6,928 nucleotides of DNA, from assembly GCA_947460915.1 (NCBI GenBank), contig CANHKJ010000163.1, forward strand, positions 1 to 6,928. Direction: 5' to 3'. The DNA comes from Verrucomicrobiia bacterium (GTDB lineage: Bacteria; Verrucomicrobiota; Verrucomicrobiia; Verrucomicrobiales; Akkermansiaceae). Shown here one piece after another: positions 1 through 5,614 of this stretch (position 1 is the first letter of the stretch; each line of letters opens with the position of its first letter). Below the pieces are notes generated by a model. That model saw only the letters and a program-made list of their open reading frames with translations. It was not told the origin of the DNA and ran no database searches. Both the position numbers and the translations under genes were made by a program.

Positions 1-624
1 GGTGGTGTGCGAGTCGGTGCCGACCAAGGTATCAGGATAAAATACGCCTTCTTTTTCTAACACGCACTTCGCCAAGAACTCCAAGTTCACTTGGTGCACG
101 ATGCCGATGCCTGGAGGCACCACTTTGAAGGTATCAAATGCTTGCTCGCCCCATTTCAGGAATTCATAGCGCTCACGGTTGCGATGGAACTCCAAATCAA
201 GGTTGCGTGAAAGCGAATCACCCGTGCCGGCGAAATCAACCTGCACGCTGTGGTCCACCACCAAATCAACGGGCACCAGTGGCTCGATCATTTTGGCATC
301 CTTGCCCATGCGATCCACGGCCGAACGCATCGCTGCGAGGTCCACCAACAAGGGCACACCCGTGAAGTCTTGCAACACGATCCGCGCCACCACGAAAGGA
401 ATTTCATAATCGCCAGGATTCGTTGCCGAATATGCCGCCAGATTGGCCACATCCTTGTCGGTGACTTTCAAGCCATCATGATTGCGCAACAAGCTTTCCA
501 GCACGATCCGAATCGAGACAGGGAGGCGAGAAATGCCCGGATACCCCTGCTCTGCAAGCGCGGGGAGAGAATAGTATTTTCCTTCAGTTCCGGAGCCGGT
601 CGTAAATGTGCGAAGTGTGTTCAT
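1..624 (-). CDS. acnA: Aconitate hydratase A, N-terminal 208 codons (runs off left edge)
   Basis: Aconitase interconverts citrate and isocitrate through cis-aconitate in the TCA cycle, using a [4Fe-4S] cluster in the cytoplasm. The minus-strand frame is open from an ATG at 624 to the window edge. It begins MNTLRTFTTGSG and carries the AcnA/IRP-type N-terminal signatures: YYSLPALAEQG near residue 18, LPVSIRIVLESLLRNHDG near 34, VPVDLVVDHSVQVD near 120, and VGTDSHTT at the edge (about 201-208). The cluster-binding cysteines lie beyond the window, so activity cannot be judged. No other start codon lies in frame just upstream, and the match to the family begins at once, so this ATG is well supported. 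There is no clear Shine-Dalgarno. The gene lies 126 bp downstream of bioA on the same strand, with a hairpin-rich leader between. Family assignment is firm; the AcnA rather than AcnB type is clear from these motifs. Confidence 0.95.
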   Translation of the reverse strand, partial: MNTLRTFTTGSGTEGKYYSLPALAEQGYPGISRLPVSIRIVLESLLRNHDGLKVTDKDVANLAAYSATNPGDYEIPFVVARIVLQDFTGVPLLVDLAAMRSAVDRMGKDAKMIEPLVPVDLVVDHSVQVDFAGTGDSLSRNLDLEFHRNRERYEFLKWGEQAFDTFKVVPPGIGIVHQVNLEFLAKCVLEKEGVFYPDTLVGTDSHTT

Positions 625-645
625 GAATGTGATCGAAAAAGAATT

Positions 646-680
646 GCAGACCTGTCTGCCCGCTGCTCCAGAGAGCAGAC
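646..680 (-). promoter_or_regulatory. Competing hairpins in the acnA leader (possible attenuator)
   Basis: Read on the minus strand, three 6-mers occur in order: GTCTGC (680-675), GCAGAC (659-654) and GTCTGC (651-646). The middle one can pair with either flank, so the two pairings exclude each other. The first also overlaps a perfect CTGCTC-TCTG-GAGCAG hairpin (678-663). The downstream pairing reduces to a 5-bp stem with a 4-base loop and is followed by AATTCTTTTT, about 22 bases before the acnA ATG. This looks like a terminator/antiterminator arrangement, or a bioA terminator lying next to the acnA start. An inverted-repeat operator is the other reading. The pairing is seen directly; the regulatory role is inferred. 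Confidence 0.35.
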
Positions 681-750
681 GTTGTGCCAAGTCACGCGCG
701 CGAGCGTAGAAGGTTCTGGGCGATTGGCAAGCTGTCAGGTAGGAAAAATG

Positions 751-2052
751 TCATTTTTTCGAAAAAAACACCGCGCTAATGGCAGTTCGCAGCGCCGAAA
801 CCGCAAATTCCAGCTCTTCTTCCGTGCTGCACAATGGCGGCATCAACACAATCGTATCGAGAATTGGTCGAGTGATCAGCCCGTATTCACGCGCTTTCAC
901 GCAGACTTTTGCTCCGATGCCATCCTCGTCAGAAAAGGACCTGCCATCTACTTCGCGAAGCTCGATCCCCGCCAACATCCCACAGTGACGCACTTGATAC
1001 ACCTGCGCGAGATCCGCCAATCCCCGTTGCAGAATTTCTCCAAACACCGCAGATTTTTCAGCTAACACTTCCGCTGGATAATCCCGACGCAAAATTTCCA
1101 AATTTGCAAGGGCCGCCGCACAGCCCAGCTGATTTGCCGTAAAACTATGACCATAGTAGAAAACATTCTCCTTACCGAGAAAAGCACGATAGATCTTTTC
1201 CGTCGTCAGCGTCGCAGCAAGGGGCAAGTATCCGCCTGTCAGACCTTTTGCCAAACACAGGAAATCAGGAATCACCTGCTCATGCTCGCACGCGAAAAGT
1301 TTTCCCGTCCTGCCAAAGCCGGTCATCACTTCATCCAGAATCAAATGCACATCATGCGCATCGCACCACTCGCGCAATGCACGCAACATGCCCACAGACC
1401 AAATGCGCATCTGATTGACTCCCTGCACGATCGGCTCGATCACCACCGCCGCATAGCGCTTCGCATCGACGTTTGGCAACTCATCTGCCGAAGCAATAAA
1501 ATCAACAGCTAAGCCAAAACTGCGAAATCGTTCAAAAAATCGCGAGACTCCCCCCAGCGCAGCGGCTCCCATCGTATCACCATGATAGGCTTGATCGAAG
1601 GCCAAAATCCGCGTGCGTTCTGGCTCGCCCGTTTGCATGCGATACTGCAAGGCCATTTTCAATGCACACTCGACCGCCGTCGATCCATCATCGGAAAAAA
1701 ACACGCGCTCTAAGGTATTTTTGGGAAACAATTCGCACAAGCGCGCCGCCAATTCCGAGGCACGCGGATTGGCGAGACCTAGATACGAACTATGCGAGAT
1801 CGACTGCAACTGCGCCGTCAGTGCAGCATTAATTTCTGGATGCGCGTGACCATGAAGGTTCGTCCAGATCGAGGCATTGCCATCGAAATACTTGCGCCCC
1901 TCGCTGTCCCACAGCCAGACGCCTTCTCCGCGTTCGATCACCAAGGGCTCATGCGAAGGGTCACACCAAGCACCCTGCTCCGTGAATGGATGCCAGCAGT
2001 GCGTGCGATCCCACGCGAGCCATTGATCCGTCCGTTCATTCATTGTCGCCAT
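751..2052 (-). CDS. bioA: Adenosylmethionine-8-amino-7-oxononanoate aminotransferase
   Basis: BioA is a PLP enzyme that moves an amino group from S-adenosylmethionine to 7-keto-8-aminopelargonate (KAPA), giving diaminopelargonate (DAPA) in biotin synthesis. The 433-aa length is normal for the family. Visible motifs: HCWHPFTEQ (about 18-26), typical of BioA; DGNASIWTNLHGHAHP (about 57-72); the phosphate-site DDGSTAVECALK (121-132); YHGDTMGA (156-163); LILDEVMTGFGRTG with Asp240 facing the PLP nitrogen; LAKGLTGG with Lys269 as the expected Schiff-base lysine; and YYGHSFTANQLGCAAALA (299-316). Two ATGs compete, at 2052 and 2043 (Met1 or Met4), and neither has a Shine-Dalgarno. Either start overlaps the end of the upstream 120-aa gene, which suggests translational coupling. 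No other biotin gene is visible. The class III transaminase fold is certain; BioA over a related aminotransferase rests mainly on the N-terminal WHPFTEQ segment. Confidence 0.93.
   Translation of the reverse strand: MATMNERTDQWLAWDRTHCWHPFTEQGAWCDPSHEPLVIERGEGVWLWDSEGRKYFDGNASIWTNLHGHAHPEINAALTAQLQSISHSSYLGLANPRASELAARLCELFPKNTLERVFFSDDGSTAVECALKMALQYRMQTGEPERTRILAFDQAYHGDTMGAAALGGVSRFFERFRSFGLAVDFIASADELPNVDAKRYAAVVIEPIVQGVNQMRIWSVGMLRALREWCDAHDVHLILDEVMTGFGRTGKLFACEHEQVIPDFLCLAKGLTGGYLPLAATLTTEKIYRAFLGKENVFYYGHSFTANQLGCAAALANLEILRRDYPAEVLAEKSAVFGEILQRGLADLAQVYQVRHCGMLAGIELREVDGRSFSDEDGIGAKVCVKAREYGLITRPILDTIVLMPPLCSTEEELEFAVSALRTAISAVFFSKK
762..795 (-). terminator. Weak terminator-like hairpin plus T7 inside the bioA 3' end
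   Basis: On the minus strand, GCGCT (795-791) can pair with AGCGC (777-773) around a 13-base loop. Four bases later comes a run of seven T (768-762). It lies within the last codons of bioA. The stem is short and the gap before the T run is longer than usual, so this may be chance from the FFSKK codons. The T run is also half of a 14-bp palindrome, TTTTTTCGAAAAAA (754-767). Confidence 0.2.
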
Positions 2053-2398
2053 CGGGTTTGATACCGAAGTCTTTTTCTAACAATTTATCAATTTTCTCAA
2101 TGATGGCGTATGAGCCACGCTTGCGCTGATAACGCTTCCACAAAATATCCCGCAGCGTCATCCACAACTCTGCATCGGGATGAGGAATCTGCTCCCAGTC
2201 AGGATCAGTCTTCAGGGTTTTCTGAAATTTCCATCCACCAGCATGATGCGTCGCGCGAAAATACCGCGTGCCCTCTTCTGTTTTCTCGCGCCATTCGTGT
2301 GCCTCCATGCCCACAGCATGTCCTCCATCCAGCCCTACTATGCAATCAAAAAATTCTTCCCAGAGCAAACAATCCCCATCTGATGAAATTTCCCGCAA
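2036..2398 (-). CDS. Hypothetical protein, 120 aa, overlapping bioA
   Basis: I do not recognise a named family. The product is soluble (no signal peptide or membrane segment), acidic in its middle, and rich in tryptophan (W13, W36, W56, W68, W79, W87). The segment from about 35 to 90 (EWREK, RYFRATHHAGGWKF, DWEQIPHPDAELW, ILWKRY) looks like a compact alpha/beta domain. It is followed by a charged helix (about 97-110, EKIDKLLEKD). The start is TTG at 2398, the only start codon in frame after two consecutive stops just upstream. It has a GGTGAT Shine-Dalgarno six bases away, so the unusual start is well supported. The 3' end overlaps bioA by 17 bp (8 bp if bioA starts at its second Met), so the two are probably co-transcribed and coupled. 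Coding is likely; function is unknown, and a role in biotin synthesis would be guesswork. Confidence 0.75.
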   Translation of the reverse strand: MREISSDGDCLLWEEFFDCIVGLDGGHAVGMEAHEWREKTEEGTRYFRATHHAGGWKFQKTLKTDPDWEQIPHPDAELWMTLRDILWKRYQRKRGSYAIIEKIDKLLEKDFGIKPDGDNE

Positions 2399-2404
2399 GA
2401 CCCA

Positions 2405-2410
2405 ATCACC
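2405..2410 (-). promoter_or_regulatory. Shine-Dalgarno deciding the TTG start at 2398
   Basis: The minus strand reads GGTGAT six bases before the TTG. This matches the 3' part of the extended GGAGGTGAT consensus at good spacing. It is the clearest ribosome-binding site in the window and supports the non-ATG start. Confidence 0.55.
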
Positions 2411-2439
2411 CTGCTGTCATCACATCCGACTCAAAAAAA

Positions 2440-2475
2440 CTCCGCGATTTTATCTGCGAACTCCGCGCCTTTGCG
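2440..2475 (-). repeat. Cluster of degenerate CGCRRAG units (dispersed-repeat-like)
   Basis: Read on the minus strand, four direct units occur in order: CGCAAAG (2475-2469), CGCGGAG (2467-2461), CGCAGAT (2458-2452) and CGCGGAG (2446-2440). They are spaced 8, 9 and 12 bases apart. A run of seven T follows in the minus direction (2438-2432). Such CGCAAAG/CGCGGAG strings recur between genes in many bacterial genomes, as I remember them, and give spurious peptides such as KRKGAEFADKIAEFF, which is exactly the minus-strand reading here. The element lies upstream of the 120-aa gene in the divergent intergenic region. Its function is unknown. Confidence 0.5.
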
Positions 2476-2550
2476 TTTCGTTAGATTCCTCCGCCACGAG
2501 CTTTTTGCAACCGAATCCAAATCATTCGCTTCCAACTCACCGAAAACCCA

Positions 2551-2579
2551 TTGCCTTTGCCCAAATCCCTGCCTAGATT
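2551..2579 (+). promoter_or_regulatory. Putative sigma70-type promoter for the DUF971 gene
   Basis: TTGCCT (2551-2556) and TAGATT (2574-2579) are separated by exactly 17 bases. Each matches the consensus at four of six positions. Only five bases separate the -10 box from the ATG at 2585, so transcription should begin at or next to the start codon, giving a leaderless mRNA. No Shine-Dalgarno is present, which agrees with that. Confidence 0.4.
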
Positions 2580-2584
2580 CGCGC

Positions 2585-2899
2585 ATGGAGCAACTTCGCA
2601 TCGAAACCATGGCCGTGATCATGGAAGAACTCTGCCTCACCTTCAATGACGGCGTAGAAATCTACCTACCCCTGCCGATGCTGCGTCGCGCTTGTCCTTG
2701 TGCCGCCTGCCAAGGTGAGCCCGACGCCCTTGGCCGCGTCGTGCGCCCTACGAAAGAATACAACGAGCACTCGATGGTCTTGCGACAAATCACCCCCGTC
2801 GGCGGCTACGCCGTGCAACTCTTCTGGCAAGATGGTCACTCAACGGGCATTTATTCCCTTCCCTACTTGCGCGAGTTGTATCAATTGACTCAGGCCTGA
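2585..2899 (+). CDS. DUF971 (GBBH-like N-terminal domain) protein, 104 aa
   Basis: This is a stand-alone DUF971 domain, the fold found at the N-terminus of gamma-butyrobetaine hydroxylase and at the C-terminus of the plant Fe-S scaffold HCF101. The cysteines in CPCAAC (C37, C39, C42) and His85 in WQDGHSTGIYSLPYLREL (81-98) match the spacing of the structural zinc site known in the human hydroxylase (C-x-C-x2-C...H). No oxygenase domain follows, so it is not itself a hydroxylase. The frame is open further upstream to 2471, but the family match starts at LRIETMAVI, so the ATG at 2585 is preferred over a 142-aa version. It is divergent from the bioA cluster and ends 9 bp from a convergent gene. 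Its cellular role is not established; a link to iron-sulfur metabolism is only a guess from HCF101. Confidence 0.88.
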   Translation: MEQLRIETMAVIMEELCLTFNDGVEIYLPLPMLRRACPCAACQGEPDALGRVVRPTKEYNEHSMVLRQITPVGGYAVQLFWQDGHSTGIYSLPYLRELYQLTQA

Positions 2900-2908
2900 T
2901 CCTTTCAT

Positions 2909-4240
2909 TCATGGTGCGATTTGATACAAGCGCAACATCGACGGCTTCGGCCATGGTTCAGGAATGGCTTGATCACGATTCGCCTGCAACGTTTCCCAAC
3001 GCAAAATATAACGAGAATCTTTGCTCGTGACTACGCCCTCGTCTCCCGACATCTTTGCGCGCAGCCCAGGAAAATCCCCCTCGATCTTAGAAAAGCTTTT
3101 CGGTGAGGTAGGCAGTGTGGCTTTTCCCCGAGCACGCAAGGTTTGTGGATCCAAGTCCCACACACCCGATCCGAATTCAGGGTGCCGATAATTCATCGTC
3201 AAGCTCCCGTTGTCCTGCACCGTCACCTCTCCGAGGCGGACGGCAAAATTCAATGTGCCGCCGCCCGAAAAACCCCAATGCCACGGCCAGTCAGTCACCT
3301 GATGAAACTTCCACACACCATTCTCGCACCGAGCGATCCAGGGTTGGGTGTGTTTTTTCTGATCATTCTTGTGATACGAAATGGTCACACGCTTCTGAGC
3401 ATCGAAGCCAATCTTATGATTGCCATTGATGATCCCGCCTTGCACAGGCACCGGATCAATCGTGGCACCATCATTGAGTCGAATCGGCAACGCCAATACT
3501 TTCCCCTCCGCTGTCTCCCATTTCTGCAAATCCTTGCTGCGCACATAACTCAAGTCGTGATTGGTCGAGGCATCTGGCGTCTCACGCCACACCCACGAAA
3601 TATGATAGTAACCATCAGGCCCTAAAACCGGCCCGCAAAAATACGCATTGCGCTGCCCTTCCCCATCGGTCAGCGGTCGATCTAACAGGCGCTTCCACGT
3701 TTGTGTTTTGACATCATAGACGTTGAAAATCTGGTTACCATCGCCACTGCTGCCGTCGCGATACATGAAGACCAACTGATTGCCCGGGCCCGTAAAAAAC
3801 TTCGGATAGGTCGTGCGCGATTCTTCCGTTCCCGTCATCTGATCCACCTTCTTCAGCGATGCCGCATCGTGCGGTTTTTCGCTGCGAAAATACTTCAACG
3901 GCACGCAATGCAAATCACCACTGAGATGCAAATACCCCGCGGCATCGATCGCCATCGTCACATAGTTGTGGCTATCCCAGCCCGTAGTCACAGGTAGTAC
4001 CGTATAGGTCCACTTCTCCTCATCAAGCTTGCGCTGCGCCACTGTCATCCGACGTTGCGCATCATAGTAAGCGACATACTGGTGCGGCGCATGCGTAAGC
4101 AAACAAAACCCTACCGGATGCGCTGACCAGACAGGCGCAATGTCCAAAGCTCTGATAACTTTAGACTCCTCCGCATAAACAAGAGCCATGGAGGCGAAAG
4201 ACACACTCAACAAGCTAAGAATCTTTCTCCACAATTTCAT
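2909..4240 (-). CDS. Secreted BNR_4-type beta-propeller protein (possible polysaccharide lyase)
   Basis: The protein is 443 aa from the ATG at 4240. A TTG 18 bases upstream would add six residues before the signal peptide and is less likely. Residues 1-23 form a signal peptide (basic MKLWRK, hydrophobic core, cleavage near VYA/EES), so it is exported. The rest resembles BNR_4 proteins: GWDSHNYVTMAID (87-99), GYLHLSGDLHCVPLKYFRS (102-120), YPKFF (145-149), YRDGSSGDG (160-168), GPDGYYHISWVWRET (207-221) and the strongly aromatic TDWPWHWGFSGGGT (316-329). This seven-bladed propeller family includes ulvan lyases of family PL24. His91, His111, Arg161 and Tyr212 sit in its best-conserved segments and could be functional. 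Substrate and activity are not shown by the sequence; it may instead bind or hydrolyse glycans. No polysaccharide-use neighbours or Shine-Dalgarno are visible. Confidence 0.82.
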   Translation of the reverse strand: MKLWRKILSLLSVSFASMALVYAEESKVIRALDIAPVWSAHPVGFCLLTHAPHQYVAYYDAQRRMTVAQRKLDEEKWTYTVLPVTTGWDSHNYVTMAIDAAGYLHLSGDLHCVPLKYFRSEKPHDAASLKKVDQMTGTEESRTTYPKFFTGPGNQLVFMYRDGSSGDGNQIFNVYDVKTQTWKRLLDRPLTDGEGQRNAYFCGPVLGPDGYYHISWVWRETPDASTNHDLSYVRSKDLQKWETAEGKVLALPIRLNDGATIDPVPVQGGIINGNHKIGFDAQKRVTISYHKNDQKKHTQPWIARCENGVWKFHQVTDWPWHWGFSGGGTLNFAVRLGEVTVQDNGSLTMNYRHPEFGSGVWDLDPQTLRARGKATLPTSPKSFSKIEGDFPGLRAKMSGDEGVVTSKDSRYILRWETLQANRDQAIPEPWPKPSMLRLYQIAP

Positions 4241-4753
4241 CAAGATAGCTACGCACAAATCAGCTCATTCCTTACACTCACATTCAGATTGAGGAGATTA
4301 CTCCGCTTCTACAACATGGCAAAAATACTACCTCTTTCATCAAACCGAGCAACTCAACGAAGCGCGCACTCGCAGAACCATCGGGACTATGATGCCATCG
4401 CTGATCTTTGAAAAAAAATCTCACAACTCCCCTCCTTGGCCATGTTCTTTTCGATCAAGGCAATGAATTTCACGACGGTTATCTTACGAAAAAAATGGTT
4501 ACGCCCTAAGCTCTATAAAAAATAGAAAAAATGCGAAAACCTAACAAAAACTCAATGTTACACGCTGCATAAATATTAAGAACATCAATGAAAATCACTC
4601 GATGTAATGCGTGAATCCAGAGTATAAAAACCTTGACCAAATCCGACGAAATGCTACTACGGCATCGCTTCTATTGAGTAGACAAAAGCTGTAGCTAAGT
4701 GATCCTAGAAACTTGTCGTCACGTCTGAACCATTCAAGCTTACCGAATTCTGC
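4241..4753. other. AT-rich intergenic region between divergent genes, no supportable gene
   Basis: This stretch of about 510 bp should hold the promoters of both flanking genes. For the rightward gene the best pair I see is TTGACC (4633-4638) and TACTAC (4655-4660), 16 bases apart, with a poor -10 box. For the leftward gene I see no convincing pair; GGAGATTACTCC (4294-4305) is a small inverted repeat upstream of it. The part from about 4380 to 4600 is rich in A runs. A minus-strand frame (4595-4777) and a 57-codon + frame without a start (4293-4466) are open, but neither looks like a protein. No tRNA is visible. Confidence 0.6.
4561..4613 (+). other. Possible stem-loop in the intergenic region
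   Basis: CACGCTGCAT (4561-4570) can pair with ATGTA (4602-4606) plus GCGTG (4609-4613). This makes ten pairs including one G-U and a two-base bulge. An alternative inner hairpin, ACATC (4582-4586) with GATGT (4601-4605) and TGA with TCA inside, overlaps it and competes. It could be a 5' leader structure of the rightward gene, an operator or chance; no known RNA family is recognised. Confidence 0.2.
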
Positions 4754-5572
4754 ATGTCGATTTATCCTATTTGCCAATTTACCATTTCCCGCCGCGCTGC
4801 ATTCGTTGTCGCCGTGTTATTCGTTGGGCTAATGGTGGGAGCATGGTATTTTCTAACGCATCACTCGCAAGAACCTAACAAGAAAATGCCAGCAGTGGTG
4901 GAAGCAAGTGCTACAGAGAAAAATAAGCAAGTACTTCCATTATCGGAGCCATCACCAAAACAAGAAGTGAAGCCGATGGTTGTGGATCTCGGTGGCGGAC
5001 GTTTCTCCATCGGAACGGTATTGTTCGACTCGAAATCACGTACCATCACCATCCCTGCGGAAGTCAACATGCGAGAAGGCGCTGTGGAATATATGCTTGT
5101 TGGCAGCAAGGGGAAGGTGCACGAGTCAGTTTTTACAACCCAAGCTGAGGCACAGGATATCCACTTCGCAGCCTTGCTGCTCAAGGTAAAGCCCGCGGCC
5201 GATCTCGGACCACAAAACTCCGCCGCTACCGTGCGTCGCGAATGCGCAGCAGTGATCACGGTCGAGTGGGATCGCAACGGCCCTCCAGAAAAAATTTTCC
5301 TGAATGAAACTGTTAATCTGATCGATCCCTCGACTAAAGTGATTTCAGCAACTCTTCCGCCCGGCGCGTGGCTCTACAATGGATCGCGAATCGAAGCGGA
5401 CGGAGTCTTTGCCGCCACCCGCAGTGCATCAATCATCTCGATCATTCGCGACGATGACGCCCTCTTGAACAATCCTGGCGCGACTCGAGACAATGATGAA
5501 ATCCACAGCCCAAACGCTGCAAAGCTACCGCAGAAAGGACATCCCGTGAGGATCATCCTACAAATGAAATGA
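4754..5572 (+). CDS. Membrane-anchored YdjY-domain protein, 272 aa
   Basis: An N-terminal basic segment (SRR, 12-14) precedes one hydrophobic helix (about 15-35, AAFVVAVLFVGLMVGAWYFL). A polar, Pro/Glu/Lys-rich linker follows (about 37-75), so the bulk is probably outside the cytoplasmic membrane. Residues 81-270 match the YdjY domain: IGTVLFDSKSRTITIPAEVN (86-105), REGAVEYMLVGSKGKVHESVF (107-127), IHFAALLLKVKP (136-147), then PPGAWLYNGSRIEADGVFAA (202-221), SIISIIRDDDALLNNPGATR (226-245) and KLPQKGHPVRI. The family's biochemical role is unknown; it is common in Planctomycetes and Verrucomicrobia. There is no Shine-Dalgarno before the ATG, but it places the anchor correctly at the N-terminus and no better start exists. 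It is convergent with the repeat protein downstream and not in a visible operon. Confidence 0.87.
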   Translation: MSIYPICQFTISRRAAFVVAVLFVGLMVGAWYFLTHHSQEPNKKMPAVVEASATEKNKQVLPLSEPSPKQEVKPMVVDLGGGRFSIGTVLFDSKSRTITIPAEVNMREGAVEYMLVGSKGKVHESVFTTQAEAQDIHFAALLLKVKPAADLGPQNSAATVRRECAAVITVEWDRNGPPEKIFLNETVNLIDPSTKVISATLPPGAWLYNGSRIEADGVFAATRSASIISIIRDDDALLNNPGATRDNDEIHSPNAAKLPQKGHPVRIILQMK

Positions 5573-5580
5573 TTTTTGCT

Positions 5581-5603
5581 AGGGGAAATTGTTAGTCTCC
5601 CCT
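5581..5603. terminator. Hairpin between convergent genes, possible two-way terminator
   Basis: AGGGGA (5581-5586) and TCCCCT (5598-5603) form a perfect 6-bp stem with an 11-base loop. It lies 8 bp after the stop codon of the YdjY gene and 11 bp after that of the repeat protein on the other strand. Neither side has a proper T tract directly after the stem, so it may mark the 3' ends or need a factor rather than act as a classical intrinsic terminator. Confidence 0.4.
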
Positions 5604-5614
5604 CAACAGAAACG

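Noticed and set aside
250..1065. 271-aa open frame on the + strand
   Set aside because: It lies antisense to acnA and bioA, spans their intergenic gap, and its translation is rich in Arg, His and Cys without any domain; it is a shadow of the real minus-strand genes.
2471..2584. Upstream extension of the DUF971 frame by 38 residues
   Set aside because: The added residues show no family similarity, overlap the CGCRRAG repeat and the likely promoter, and would place the promoter inside the coding region.
2431..2646. 71-aa minus-strand open frame ending KRKGAEFADKIAEFF
   Set aside because: Its end is the typical spurious peptide from a CGCRRAG repeat, and its beginning is antisense to the DUF971 gene.
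3143..3625. 160-aa + strand open frame
   Set aside because: Fully antisense to the BNR_4 gene, which has a signal peptide and family motifs; no domain in the antisense reading.
4293..4466. 57-codon + strand open frame without a start codon
   Set aside because: No start, no family resemblance, and it begins directly after a stop; a gene remnant is possible but not supported.
4595..4777. 60-aa minus-strand open frame in the intergenic region
   Set aside because: No ribosome-binding site, no recognisable domain, and it overlaps the start of the YdjY gene on the other strand.
4861..5277. 138-aa minus-strand open frame
   Set aside because: Antisense to the YdjY-domain gene; Ser/Thr-rich translation with no domain.
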